Source: Colidextribacter sp. OB.20
GTDB taxonomy: Bacteria > Bacillota > Clostridia > Oscillospirales > Oscillospiraceae
Reading direction: 5' to 3'
DNA: 64,000 nucleotides
Assembly: GCF_009911595.1 (NCBI RefSeq)
Contig: NZ_QWKG01000001.1
Coordinates: 91,474-155,473 of the forward strand
Positions 1 through 7,517 of this stretch are shown piece by piece (within the stretch, counting starts at the first letter, position 1; every line of letters starts with the position of its first letter). The position numbers and the translations under genes are program-made. The notes under the pieces are model-generated. The model searched no databases. It was not told the origin of the DNA and worked only from the letters and a program-made list of their open reading frames with translations.

Positions 1-21
1 GGGCCGTCCTCCGGACGGCCC
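1..21 (-). terminator. Possible terminator hairpin after the S1-domain gene
   Basis: A 9-bp perfect inverted repeat, GGGCCGTCC and GGACGGCCC around a TCC loop, lies 16 bases past the stop codon of the S1-domain gene on the minus strand. The T-run that would confirm a terminator would lie outside the window. Confidence 0.5.
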
Positions 22-36
22 CTCCATTATGCACCC

Positions 37-516
37 TTACCGGCGTCCGCCGCCGCCCCGGCGGTTTCCGCCCTTCTTCTCGATGTAGCGCAGCTCGGAC
101 AGCTTGCTGTCGGAGGACTGCATGAACTGCTTCAGCTTATCCTCGAAGTCGGTAGGCTCCTTGGGGGCCTGATGGACAAAGCCCATGGGCCTGCCTCCCC
201 CCTGGCGGGGAGGACGTCCCCCGCCTCCTCCGCCCGGACGCTGGCCGCCTCCCTGTCTGGGGGCGCGCTGGGGCGGAGGCTCCACCTGCTTGATGGACAG
301 ATTGATCCGGTTGGCCTGGTCGATGCCGATGATCTTTACCTTGACCTCCTGTCCCTCATGAAGGTGGTCGCTCACCTCATTCACATAGGAGTAGGCAATC
401 TCTGAGATATGGACCAGCCCGGACCTTCCCTCCGGCAGGGCTACGAAAGCCCCGAACTTTGTGATTCCTGTAACCTTGCCATCCATGATGGCTCCTACCG
501 CTAACTCCATTGGCAA
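37..516 (-). CDS. S1 RNA-binding domain protein (YabR/general stress protein 13-like)
   Basis: The protein has 159 residues. Residues ~6-76 form one S1 domain (G.V.GITKFGAFVALPEGRSGLVH, then HISEIA, then RINLSIKQ). A Gly/Arg/Pro-rich disordered linker follows (~77-112), and the tail ends in an RGGGGRR-type basic patch. Single-S1 proteins of this kind bind RNA or ribosomes in Firmicutes and typically lie next to divIC, as here. The TTG start at 516 is chosen because GGGAGG lies 7 bases upstream; the in-frame ATG at 510 would be too far from it. The domain assignment is firm, but the cellular role is inferred from family and synteny. Confidence 0.88.
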   Translation of the reverse strand: MPMELAVGAIMDGKVTGITKFGAFVALPEGRSGLVHISEIAYSYVNEVSDHLHEGQEVKVKIIGIDQANRINLSIKQVEPPPQRAPRQGGGQRPGGGGGGRPPRQGGGRPMGFVHQAPKEPTDFEDKLKQFMQSSDSKLSELRYIEKKGGNRRGGGGRR

Positions 517-581
517 GAACTGTCCTCCCTTGTAAAATTAAATCCTTTTACAACACAACACACATTTGGAAACGCGCTTTT

Positions 582-866
582 TCAGTTGGCTACGTCGATG
601 AACAGTGTCTCGTTCTCCTCCACATAGCCCCGGTCCCGGGCGACCCGCTCCATCATCTCAGGGTCGTCTCTGTTGGCGATGGCGTCTGCCAGCTTTTGGT
701 TTTCCAGCTGCTGGTTCGTCACCTGCCGGACCAGCTCGTCCCGCTCGGCCTGGACGCCCTGGATTTTTCCTCTCAGGTCCAGGAGGGTGACGGCCATATA
801 AATCAGCAGTGCCAGCACCACCAGCTTGGTCAAAAAACCGGCTCTTTTGAAGGTCAAGGCTGCCAT
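582..866 (-). CDS. divIC: Septum formation initiator family protein (DivIC/FtsB-like)
   Basis: The 94-residue protein has a short N-terminal tail, one membrane helix (~12-30, LTKLVVLALLIYMAVTLLDL), a coiled coil (~32-62, rich in Q/E/L) and the family C-terminal segment RDRGYVEENETLF. DivIC/FtsB proteins bridge FtsL and the late division machinery at the septum. The gene sits downstream of yabP-yabQ, the usual clostridial order. Its first 209 bases are also covered by the long tail of yabQ in another frame. GGGAG 7 bases before the ATG supports the start. Confidence 0.85.
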   Translation of the reverse strand: MAALTFKRAGFLTKLVVLALLIYMAVTLLDLRGKIQGVQAERDELVRQVTNQQLENQKLADAIANRDDPEMMERVARDRGYVEENETLFIDVAN

Positions 867-1350
867 CTCCTCTCTCCCGGACGCCGCGGCGGCGGGCAGC
901 TTCCTCCAGCTGCCTTGTTCGTGAATCTATTCTATACCATTTCATCCCGGAAAGGAAGATGTTTTTTACAATTTTTCTGATTTTTTTCAGAAGCGACTCC
1001 GCCACCCCCAGCGGGAAGGTCAAAATGCCCAAAAAGGCGGCGGCCAGGTCGGCTCCCAGATACCCCAATTTCAGCAGCCAGGGGCTGACAGCCCAGAAAT
1101 AGAGGGCCCCGCCCGCCAGGCAGAAGGCCGCGCCGTACAGCCGGACCTCTCCCCCCCAGGCGTCGTGGGACCAGATGAACAGGGCCGCCGTGGCCGCCAG
1201 CCAGAACAGCAGGTCCAGCAGCGGACCAAGCAGGGGGACCCTGACCCGCACCCGCAGGATGCGGAACAGGTCATAGGTCACCCCCATGGCCCCTCCCAGC
1301 AGCAGAGCCTGACACAGCGCCCGGCCCTGCTGGGCCACATCCACCGTCAT
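658..1350 (-). CDS. yabQ: Spore cortex biosynthesis protein YabQ, with extended C-terminus
   Basis: YabQ is a membrane protein needed for spore cortex assembly. Residues 1-~125 look like the family: an N-terminal helix, GVTYDLFRILR, several hydrophobic segments (~40-60, ~72-92, ~98-115) and a basic juxtamembrane stretch KKIRKIVKN. After about residue 160 the protein has no family-like sequence. It becomes a Pro/Gly/Arg-rich tail of ~70 residues read from inside divIC in another frame, which suggests that the ancestral stop was lost. The start overlaps the yabP stop by 4 bases (ATGA), so translation is probably coupled. The N-terminal assignment is good; whether the tail is made is uncertain. 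Confidence 0.8.
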   Translation of the reverse strand: MTVDVAQQGRALCQALLLGGAMGVTYDLFRILRVRVRVPLLGPLLDLLFWLAATAALFIWSHDAWGGEVRLYGAAFCLAGGALYFWAVSPWLLKLGYLGADLAAAFLGILTFPLGVAESLLKKIRKIVKNIFLSGMKWYRIDSRTRQLEEAARRRGVRERGDGSLDLQKSRFFDQAGGAGTADLYGRHPPGPERKNPGRPGRAGRAGPAGDEPAAGKPKAGRRHRQQRRP

Positions 1351-1637
1351 CCGCCCAGCAGCCGGGCGAGAAGGCCGCCCCGGGGCCGGTTCTCCTCCCC
1401 GTAGAGCAGGGCGTTCACCCGGCCCTCCACCTTCAGGTCGCCCCCGTCCAGGGACAGCTTCTCAATGTGCAGCTCCTCCCCCTGGATCTCCAGCGCCCCC
1501 TGGGCGGTGGTGAGGAGAATGGTGTTCTCGTCGAAGCTCTCCACCTCCTCCACGCCGGAGACGACCAGCTGCTCCCGCTCCTCCAGAATGATGTGGTGGC
1601 TCATCTCGGGACGGGCCCGGTCGTCCACATATGCCAT
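1347..1637 (-). CDS. yabP: Sporulation protein YabP
   Basis: The 96-residue protein matches YabP/YqfC-type sporulation proteins: the N-terminal H.IILEEREQLVVSGV, a beta-rich middle with SFDENTILLTT and GALEIQGEELHI, and the ending VEGRVNALLYGE. YabP acts in the mother cell during spore coat/cortex formation. It is the first gene of yabP-yabQ-divIC-S1 on the minus strand and overlaps yabQ by 4 bases. It is divergent from the HAD gene across a ~130-base gap. Confidence 0.88.
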   Translation of the reverse strand: MAYVDDRARPEMSHHIILEEREQLVVSGVEEVESFDENTILLTTAQGALEIQGEELHIEKLSLDGGDLKVEGRVNALLYGEENRPRGGLLARLLGG

Positions 1638-1709
1638 AAGGATTCCCCCTTTCTCTCTATCCTATGGATTGGGGGGCGGCTGTTATGCCAAAATCGTCCA
1701 ATTCGCACA

Positions 1710-1738
1710 TGGAAACCGGGCTGCGATTGGAGTAGAAT
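1710..1738 (+). promoter_or_regulatory. Weak candidate sigma-A promoter for the HAD gene
   Basis: TGGAAA (1710-1715) and TAGAAT (1733-1738) are separated by 17 bases, about 30 bases before the frameshifted HAD start. Each box has mismatches, so this is only a candidate. Confidence 0.3.
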
Positions 1739-1769
1739 GGGGGAAGAATTGGGGAGGAGAGGTTATTTT

Positions 1770-2547
1770 TTGGTAAAAAGCCATTTTTTTTGATATCGAC
1801 GGGACCCTGGTCAGCTTCAAGACTCACCGCATCTCCCCCGCCGTGCTGGAGGGGCTCCACCGCCTCCAGGCGAAGGGGATCAAGCTGTTTGTCGCCACTG
1901 GGCGGCAGCAGGAGACCGCTGTGGAGGCTGTGGGTGTCTTCCCCTTCGACGGCTATATCACCGTCAGCGGCCAGTTCTGCTTTGCCGGAGACCAGGTCCT
2001 GTGGGACAACCCCATCCCGCCCGACAGCGCCCGGCATCTGATCGGACTGCTGGAGCGCAGCGGGAGCCCCTGCGTCTTTCTGGAGGGGATGCAGAGCCAT
2101 ACCGTCAACCCGGACTCCCGGCTGGAGCTGTTCCCCCAGCAGCTGAACATCCCCGTTCCCCCCGTCATCCCCCTCCGCGAGATGCTGAACCGCAGGTTTT
2201 ACCAGGCGGTTGCCTTCTACACCAGGGAGGAGCAGCAGGCCGCCGGAGCGGATTTTTTCCTGGGGCTCAACGTGCTGCGCTGGCACCCCGCCTTCGTGGA
2301 CGTGGTCGCCCCCGGCGGGGGCAAGGACCACGGAATGGACGTTATTTTAAAGCACTTCGGCATCGAGCTGTCGGAGACCATGGCCTTTGGCGACGGGGAG
2401 AACGACCTGCCCATGCTCCGCCACGCCCGCATCGGGGTGGCCATGGGCAACGCCGACGATGTGGTCAAGCACGAGGCCGATTATGTCACCGGCACGGTGG
2501 ACGAGGACGGCATCCTCACCGCCCTGGAGCACTTCGAGCTTCTGTAG
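1770..2547 (+). CDS. Cof-type HAD-IIB family phosphatase, apparent frameshift near the start
   Basis: From 1780 onward the frame reads AIFFDIDGTLVSF (motif I with the two catalytic Asp), then FVATGRQQETA (motif II), a C2 cap, HGMD.IL, and AFGDGENDLPML with GVAMGNADD.VK (motif IV). This is a complete HAD-IIB sugar-phosphate or pyridoxal-phosphate-type phosphatase. A normal start is missing in this frame. TTG at 1770, behind GGGGAGGAGAGG, gives M-V-K but meets a stop after seven codons, because the A-run at 1775-1779 has one extra A. Removing one A gives M-V-K-A-I-F-F-D, the usual family start. The T8 run (1784-1791) could also restore the frame by slippage. The TAG stop is supplied by repeat R2. 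Confidence 0.75.
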
Positions 2548-2604
2548 GGGCGGATAGCATCCGCCTGTCATCCATGCTGCGGGGGCGGCTGGCTGCCGCC
2601 CCCG
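2544..2604. repeat. R2-type palindromic repeat supplying the HAD stop codon
   Basis: GTAGGGGCGGATAGCATCCGCC is followed by a second hairpin, GGGGGCGGC and GCCGCCCCC. It resembles other R2 copies in the left arm. The TAG at 2545-2547 is the stop of the HAD gene. It may act as a terminator or 3' stabiliser. Confidence 0.6.
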
Positions 2605-2708
2605 CAAATCCCCCGCATTTACACATTATTCACAAATTGGTATAGCTTTTTCCCGGGTAATGGTGTACAATAGAGATAAGATTCTATATACACAAAGGAG
2701 GCTATCCC

Positions 2709-4307
2709 ATGAAACTGACATTTTTCGGCGCCGCCCACGCGGTCACCGGCAGCTGCCACTGCCTGGAGGTCAACGGCATAAAAATCCTCATCGACTGCGG
2801 CCTGCAGCAGGGGCAGGACGAGCACGACGACAATTCCCTGGATTTCGCCCCCAACTATATCGACTATGTGCTGATTACCCACGCCCACATCGACCACTCC
2901 GGCCGGCTTCCCCTTCTGGTGAAGGAGGGCTTCAACGGCCGTATCCTCACCACCGGCCTGACGGCCCAGCTGATGAGCGTCATGCTCCGGGACTCCGCCC
3001 ACATCCAGGAGGGGGACGCCAACTGGCAGAACCAGAAGGGCAAGCGTGCCGGGCTGCCCCCGGTGGAGCCGCTGTACACCCTGATGGACGCCGAGGAGGC
3101 CATCCACATGCTGGAGACGGTGGAATACGGCTGGCTCTTCGACCTGTGCAGCGGGGTCAAGGTCCGGTTTACTGACGCCGGCCATCTGCTGGGCTCCTCC
3201 ATTCTGGAGATCTGGGCCACCGAGGAGGGCGTCACCAAGAAGATTGTCTTCTCCGGCGACCTGGGCAACCAGGCCCAGCCCATCATCCGGGACCCCTCCT
3301 TTGTGGACAGCGCCGATTATGTGGTCATGGAGTCCACCTACGGCGACCGGAACCACGAGCCCCCGGAGAGCTACACCGGGGCCCTGGCCAATCTGATTGA
3401 CGAGGTGTTCTCCAAGGGGGGCAATATTGTCATCCCCTCCTTCGCCGTGGGGCGCACTCAGGAGCTGCTGTACTACCTGCGGGAGATCAAGCGGGACGGG
3501 CTGGTAAAATCCCTGCCCAGCTTCAAGGTCTATGTGGACTCCCCCCTGGCCGCCGAGGCCACCAAGATCTACTCCGGCAATCTGAAGGGCTATCTGGATG
3601 ACGACGCCATCGCCGTCATCCAGGGGGGTGAGAACCTGTTTACCTTCCCGGGGCTCACCCTCACCCAGTCCACCGAGGACTCCCGGGCCCTGAACGACGA
3701 CAAGACCCCCAAGATCATCATCTCCGCCTCCGGCATGTGCGACGCCGGCCGCATCCGCCACCACCTGAAGCACAACCTCTGGCGCCCCGAGTGCGCCGTG
3801 GTCTTTGTGGGCTATCAGGGGGAGGGCACCCTGGGCCGCCGGCTGCTGGAGGGCGCCAGAAGCGTGAAGCTCTTCGGCGAGGACATCTCTGTCCGGGCCA
3901 AGATTGTCAACTTCAAGGGCCTGAGCTCCCACGCCGACCGGGACCACCTGCTGGAGTGGGTCGGACACTTCACCCCCAAGCCCCAACAGGTCTTTGTGGT
4001 CCACGGGGACGACGAGGTCACCGAGCTGTTTGCCCACGACCTGAACCAGCGGGGCATCCCCGCCCACGCCCCCCTCTACGAGGAGGTCTACGACCTGGCA
4101 ACCAACTGCATGCTGGCTAAGGGCGTGGTACTGGAGGTCAAGAAGGCCGCTGCCGGCTCCGCCGCCGCGCCCTCTGCCGCCTATATCCGGCTCCAGGACG
4201 TGTCCCGGGACCTGGCCGACCTGGTCAGCCGCAGCCGGGGCCGGTCCAACAAGGACCTGGCCAAGCTGGCCGAACAGATCAGGCTGCTTATGGAGAAGTG
4301 GGAGTAA
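2709..4307 (+). CDS. MBL-fold beta-CASP RNA-processing exo/endonuclease family protein
   Basis: The protein has 532 residues. The N-terminal metallo-beta-lactamase fold carries the zinc motif HAHIDHSGRLP (~57-67), GHLLGSS and FSGDLG (motifs 3-4). A beta-CASP domain follows, with motif A (PSFAVGRTQELLY region) and ISASGMCDAGRIRHHLK (motif B). The C-terminal RMMBL segment contains LSSHADRDHL and VVHGD. Proteins with this order cleave RNA in cytoplasmic decay or processing. They resemble archaeal/bacterial CPSF-like nucleases and are distinct from RNase J. AAAGGAGG lies 7 bases upstream of the ATG. A TACAAT box at 2666 may belong to its promoter, but no good -35 is visible. The ~45-residue Ala/Ser-rich and helical tail is variable. 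Confidence 0.85.
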   Translation: MKLTFFGAAHAVTGSCHCLEVNGIKILIDCGLQQGQDEHDDNSLDFAPNYIDYVLITHAHIDHSGRLPLLVKEGFNGRILTTGLTAQLMSVMLRDSAHIQEGDANWQNQKGKRAGLPPVEPLYTLMDAEEAIHMLETVEYGWLFDLCSGVKVRFTDAGHLLGSSILEIWATEEGVTKKIVFSGDLGNQAQPIIRDPSFVDSADYVVMESTYGDRNHEPPESYTGALANLIDEVFSKGGNIVIPSFAVGRTQELLYYLREIKRDGLVKSLPSFKVYVDSPLAAEATKIYSGNLKGYLDDDAIAVIQGGENLFTFPGLTLTQSTEDSRALNDDKTPKIIISASGMCDAGRIRHHLKHNLWRPECAVVFVGYQGEGTLGRRLLEGARSVKLFGEDISVRAKIVNFKGLSSHADRDHLLEWVGHFTPKPQQVFVVHGDDEVTELFAHDLNQRGIPAHAPLYEEVYDLATNCMLAKGVVLEVKKAAAGSAAAPSAAYIRLQDVSRDLADLVSRSRGRSNKDLAKLAEQIRLLMEKWE

Positions 4308-4338
4308 TGATTTTACTTCCCCTGCTTGGGGTGTGCCT

Positions 4339-4405
4339 GTAGGGCGGGACGACCCGGCCCGCCGTCTGATGCCGGAAGCGGCGCGCCGAGGTCGTCGCGC
4401 CCTAC
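4339..4405. repeat. R1 palindromic repeat, copy a
   Basis: Outer arms GTAGGGCGGGACGACC and GGTCGTCGCGCCCTAC (one mismatch) enclose GGCCCGCCG and CGGCGCGCCG arms. The same pattern recurs at 10512, 11285, 19699 and, as a half copy, 61692. Confidence 0.8.
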
Positions 4406-4444
4406 ATACGGCCCATTCAAATTATGCAGATCGGAGATCATTCT

Positions 4445-5365
4445 ATGGAAATCGACCGCAAGGAGCTCAAGCGTCAGGCCCGGGAGCGGATGGCCCTCAC
4501 CGACCCCAAATTCTGGGTGGTGGCCCTGGCCTACATCGCCATGACCACCGGGGTATCCTGGCTGTTCAGCCTGATCCCCACCCCAGGGGCCGGGGCCTCC
4601 CCCGTGCCCTTTATTGACACCCTCGATATTTTTCTCCAGCTGCTGCTGACCCTGTACTACATTGTGGTCCAGTTCGGCCTGTGCCTGTGGGCCCTGTGGA
4701 CCTACCGGCAGCTGGACCCGGGGGTCAACTCCCTGACGCAGGGCTTCTCGGTGGCGGGCCGGGTGCTGCTCATGGAGCTGGGCATCCTCGTCCGCATTCT
4801 GGGCTGGTACTTCCTGGCAGCCATGGCCCTGTCTGTCCCCTTTACCATGCTGGCGGTGGGCGTCGGGGACTACGGCACGCGCTGGATCTTCTTTTTCCTG
4901 TTCTTCCTCAGCCTCTTTATCACCGCATATGCCATCTCCCTGCGGTACGCCCTGGCCCCCTACCTGCTGGCCGACCGGCCGGACGACGGCTCCACCATTC
5001 CCATCCTGCGCAGCGTGGAGCTGATGCGGGGCTGGAAAATGGAGCTGTTCAAGCTGGATTTGTCCTTCATGGGCTGGGAGGCTGTCAACTTTATTCTGTC
5101 CGCCGCCGTGGTGCTCACCTGTCTCTATCAGGCCGGGCTGCTGTCCCCCAGCTTTACCGACGCGAACCAGGTGCTGGAGTGGGCCGAGGCCTGCCGGTCT
5201 GTGGCCTACTCTGCGCCTGTGACTGTCCTCAGCACTCTGATCACCATCCCCGTCTCTCTGTGGCTGATCCCCTACCGCTCGGTGTCGAAGGCCGGCTTCT
5301 ACGACGCCCGCCTGGCCGCCGCCGCCCGGGAGCAGGGCCCTCTGCCCGAGATGCCGCCGCTGTAA
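4445..5365 (+). CDS. DUF975 family integral membrane protein
   Basis: The 306-residue membrane protein begins MEIDRKELKRQARERM, the amphipathic start typical of DUF975 proteins. About five or six hydrophobic helices follow (near ~22-40, ~65-95, ~112-145, ~155-180, ~208-230, ~258-285 of the product). The conserved region includes RYALAPYLLADRPD and SVELMRGWKMELFKLDLSF. The molecular role is not established for this family. The ATG at 4445 is preferred over 4424 because CGGAG lies 8 bases before it. It is 13 bases upstream of the NUDIX gene and probably cotranscribed with it. Confidence 0.82.
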   Translation: MEIDRKELKRQARERMALTDPKFWVVALAYIAMTTGVSWLFSLIPTPGAGASPVPFIDTLDIFLQLLLTLYYIVVQFGLCLWALWTYRQLDPGVNSLTQGFSVAGRVLLMELGILVRILGWYFLAAMALSVPFTMLAVGVGDYGTRWIFFFLFFLSLFITAYAISLRYALAPYLLADRPDDGSTIPILRSVELMRGWKMELFKLDLSFMGWEAVNFILSAAVVLTCLYQAGLLSPSFTDANQVLEWAEACRSVAYSAPVTVLSTLITIPVSLWLIPYRSVSKAGFYDARLAAAAREQGPLPEMPPL

Positions 5366-5378
5366 GGAGGGAGAGCAT

Positions 5379-5999
5379 ATGAATATACAGGAGCCGTGGC
5401 TGAAATGGGCCGTGGAGCTTCAGGCCCTGGCCCAGGCGGGGCTTGAGTACGGCCACGACAAATACGATTTTGAGCGCTACCGCCGTATCCGGGACATCGC
5501 CGCAGAGATGGTATCCCGGCAGGCAGAGCTGCCCCTGGAGAAGGTAAAGGACCTGTTCTGCAATGAGTCCGGCTATCAGACTCCCAAGCTGGACTCCCGG
5601 GCCGCCATCTTTCAGGAGGAAAAAATCCTCCTGGTCCAGGAGAGCGACGGCCGCTGGTCCCTCCCCGGGGGCTGGGTGGATGTGGACCTGACCGTGGGTG
5701 AGAACGTTGTGAAGGAGGTCCGGGAGGAGGCGGGGCTGGAGGTCGTCCCTGGCCTGGTCATCGCCCTCCAGGACCAGCACAGGCACAACGAGCCTGTGAA
5801 CGCCTACGGCGTATGCAAGGTATTTGTCCTGTGCGAGCTGCTGGGCGGGTCCTTCCAGCCCAACCTGGAGACGCTGGACAGCGGTTGGTTTGCCCTGGAG
5901 GAGCTGCCTCCCCTGTCCACAGGAAAGACCTCCCGGGAGCAGATCAGCATGTGCTTCGACGCATACCGCGCCGGGCACTGGCAAACTCTTTTAGAGTGA
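5379..5999 (+). CDS. NUDIX hydrolase with N-terminal Nudix_N domain
   Basis: The protein has 206 residues. Residues 1-~65 form the helical N-terminal domain (WLKWAVELQALAQAGLEYG.DKYDFERY) of the Nudix_N subfamily. The rest is a NUDIX fold with a box spanning GGWVDVDLTVGENVVKEV and REEAG. The REx2E.xG core is intact, although the usual GE dipeptide is replaced by D-L. Members of this subgroup hydrolyse ADP-ribose or related nucleoside diphosphate derivatives; the substrate here is not known. AAGGAGGGAG precedes the ATG. Confidence 0.86.
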   Translation: MNIQEPWLKWAVELQALAQAGLEYGHDKYDFERYRRIRDIAAEMVSRQAELPLEKVKDLFCNESGYQTPKLDSRAAIFQEEKILLVQESDGRWSLPGGWVDVDLTVGENVVKEVREEAGLEVVPGLVIALQDQHRHNEPVNAYGVCKVFVLCELLGGSFQPNLETLDSGWFALEELPPLSTGKTSREQISMCFDAYRAGHWQTLLE

Positions 6000-6039
6000 A
6001 CAGGGACTTCCGAAATTTTGAATTTTTTCTCAATTCCTG

Positions 6040-6078
6040 GAACGTTCGTTTGACAAGTTAAAAAACCTGTGCTATAAT
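6040..6078 (+). promoter_or_regulatory. lexA promoter with overlapping SOS box
   Basis: The -35 TTGACA (6050-6055) and -10 TATAAT (6073-6078) are separated by 17 bases, a near-consensus sigma-A promoter. GAACGTTCGTTT (6040-6051) matches the Gram-positive LexA box GAAC-N4-GTTY and overlaps the -35, as expected for lexA autorepression. Confidence 0.88.
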
Positions 6079-6140
6079 AGTGGCCGTAACAGAGAATCTC
6101 ACCGCAGACGCCCCGTCTGCCTCTTTGAAAGGAGCTGCTT

Positions 6141-6758
6141 ATGGCCAACCTGACCCGTAAACAGCAACAGATTTACGACTTCATCCTGGCCTTTACCAAC
6201 GAGCACGGCTACCCCCCCTCTGTCCGGGAGATCGGGGCCGCGGTGGGACTGAAGTCCCCCTCCACCGTCCACTTCCACTTGAAGGGCCTGGAGGAGGCCG
6301 GCGCCATCGTCAAGGCCGAGGGCAAAACCCGGGCCATCTCCCTGCCCGGCTTCCCCCTGGGGCCGGTGGCCGAGGAGCTGGACTCCCATGCCAACCAGGT
6401 GCCCATTGTGGGCAACGTGGCCGCCGGCTCCCCCATTCTGGCCCAGGAATGCATTGAGGACTACCTCACCTTCGACACTCAGGGCCTGTCCGGCGAGCAC
6501 TTCGCCCTCCGGGTCCGGGGCACATCCATGCTTGGGGCCGGCATTCTGCCCGACGACCTGGTGGTGGTCCACCGCCAGCAGGAGGCCCGGAACGGCGAGA
6601 TCGTGGTAGCCCTCTTTGAGGACGAGGCCACCGTAAAGACCTACCGCTATAAGGACGGGCATGTCTGGCTCATGCCGGAAAACCCGGAGTACGAGCCCAT
6701 CGACGGCACCTACGCCGAAATTATCGGTCGGGTGGTGGCTGTCGTCCGCAGGTATTGA
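6141..6758 (+). CDS. lexA: LexA repressor of the SOS response
   Basis: The 205-residue protein has an N-terminal winged helix (LTRKQQQIYDFI, PPSVREIGAAVGL.SPSTVHFHL) that binds SOS boxes. The C-terminal S24 peptidase-like domain carries the Ala-Gly self-cleavage site in NVAAGSP, the catalytic Ser in RGTSMLG and the catalytic Lys in EATVKTY. RecA-stimulated self-cleavage after DNA damage releases the regulon. The SOS box at its own promoter shows autoregulation. AAAGGAG lies 7 bases before the ATG. Confidence 0.96.
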   Translation: MANLTRKQQQIYDFILAFTNEHGYPPSVREIGAAVGLKSPSTVHFHLKGLEEAGAIVKAEGKTRAISLPGFPLGPVAEELDSHANQVPIVGNVAAGSPILAQECIEDYLTFDTQGLSGEHFALRVRGTSMLGAGILPDDLVVVHRQQEARNGEIVVALFEDEATVKTYRYKDGHVWLMPENPEYEPIDGTYAEIIGRVVAVVRRY

Positions 6759-6801
6759 TCTTCGCTAAAGCAGATCGGATTTCGCAAAGCGCAGTTTTCA
6801 C

Positions 6802-7090
6802 CGCCCTGCGGACGGAGCCTCCTTCAAAAGGAGGTGGCGCCGCCCGAAAGGCGGTGACGAAGGATTGTATTTTGGCGAAGCCAAAATGTGCGAAGCAAAC
6901 GAGGGTTTTGAGTCTCTGTAGGGGTGGGCATTGTCCGCCCGCTTTTCGGAGCTGGCCTGTTTATGACGGGCGCACAATGTGCGCCCCTACGCAGAGGGTA
7001 CAAACCTCGTTCACTTCGTATGTTTCGCTTCGCGAAACGCAATCCTCTGTCAGCCGACCGCTGACAGCTCCTTTCCAAAGGAGCCTTATT
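6802..7090. repeat. R4-type composite repeat with an embedded R2 copy (gene-free region)
   Basis: This region between lexA and module A has no credible gene. It holds GCCTCCTTCAAAAGGAGGTG, GCCGCCCGAAAGGCGGTGACG, an AGGATTG / CAATCCTC pair far apart, CTGTCAGC / GCTGACAG-type arms and GCTCCTTTCCAAAGGAGC at its right end. Similar blocks recur at 31235, 35486, 38655 and 42897, in most cases between genes. The central part (6918-6990) is an R2 repeat. It looks like a nonautonomous, MITE-like palindromic element. Confidence 0.6.
6918..6990. repeat. R2 palindromic repeat nested in an R4 block
   Basis: It starts GTAGGGGTGGGCATTGTCC and ends GGGCGCACAATGTGCGCCCC followed by TAC. The same ends are found at 19791 and 61773. 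Confidence 0.75.
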
Positions 7091-7120
7091 CTGCGGAGGA
7101 TGAGGATTTTTGGCAAGCTG

Positions 7121-7146
7121 AAAGACCGCTCGAGCGGCCTTTTTTC
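7121..7146 (+). terminator. Rho-independent terminator upstream of module A
   Basis: The palindrome CCGCTCGAGCGG is flanked by AAAG and CTTTTTT, so the stem is extended and followed by a T-run. It would isolate module A from upstream transcription. Confidence 0.7.
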
Positions 7147-7165
7147 ATTTTGCGCGAAAAAGGGC

Positions 7166-7194
7166 TTGACTTTTACGCGCGTTAAACTTATAAT
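7166..7194 (+). promoter_or_regulatory. Promoter of module A with repeat-type operator
   Basis: TTGACT and TATAAT are separated by 17 bases. The spacer contains the near-palindrome TTTACGCGCGTTAAA. GCGCGTTAAA is repeated directly as GCGCATTAAA just after the -10 (7201-7210). Such repeats are candidate binding sites for the ribbon-helix-helix protein encoded next. Confidence 0.75.
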
Positions 7195-7224
7195 TTATAT
7201 GCGCATTAAAGTGAGGTGAATCAT

Positions 7225-7407
7225 GTGTCGCCAAGGACGGGCCGTCCACTCAAAGGAACCGAGCCTCGCACCGTAACAATCAACATTCGGGTAACTGAAA
7301 CAGAAGCGCAGAAAATTCAGTACTGTGCAGACCGGCTGGGATCGTCAAGAATTGACGCGATTGTAACGGGAATCGACCTTTTGGAGGCGGAGCTGGACAA
7401 AAAATAG
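7225..7407 (+). CDS. Ribbon-helix-helix (CopG/Arc-like) small protein, module A
   Basis: The 60-residue product begins SPRTGRPLKGTEP, then RTVTINIRVTETEA (a beta strand of alternating polar and hydrophobic residues), then two helices, QKIQYCADRLG and RIDAIVTGIDLLEAEL. This is the ribbon-helix-helix plan of CopG/Arc repressors. GTG at 7225 is chosen because GAGGTG lies 6-7 bases upstream; the GTG at 7216 would overlap that site. It probably autoregulates its promoter. A hairpin and the truncated ORF of module A follow. It differs more from modules B and C than these differ from each other. Confidence 0.72.
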   Translation: MSPRTGRPLKGTEPRTVTINIRVTETEAQKIQYCADRLGSSRIDAIVTGIDLLEAELDKK

Positions 7408-7445
7408 AGTGCTGGCCACCACAGCAAAGCTGTCCAACACTCTAC
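7406..7445 (+). other. Module A hairpin 1 (TAGAGTG stem)
   Basis: ATAGAGTG...GG and CC...CACTCTA form a stem just after the RHH stop codon. The same sequence and position are found in module B. A functionally equivalent but different stem is found in module C. Confidence 0.6.
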
Positions 7446-7454
7446 AAAAACCAT

Positions 7455-7508
7455 CCCCGAAGGAGTGGTAAATTTGATTATGCCACAGCTCCGGGGAAAA
7501 AGCAAGGA
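7455..7508 (+). other. Conserved hairpin/leader element of module A (NLIMPQ element)
   Basis: The arms CCCC/GGGG, GGAG/CTCC and TGGTA/TGCCA can form one long stem around the loop AATTTGATTA. The matching elements in modules B (16827-16880) and C (24491-24545) share the loop region and the downstream GCAAGGAG/TCAAGGAG ribosome-binding site, but use different outer stem pairs. One frame encodes NLIMPQ in all three copies. Confidence 0.6.
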
Positions 7509-7517
7509 GAATTATAT

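Noticed and set aside
6755..7219. A 154-codon open frame on plus between lexA and module A
   Set aside because: It runs through an R4 block, an R2 copy, a terminator and the module A promoter; the peptide is repeat-derived.
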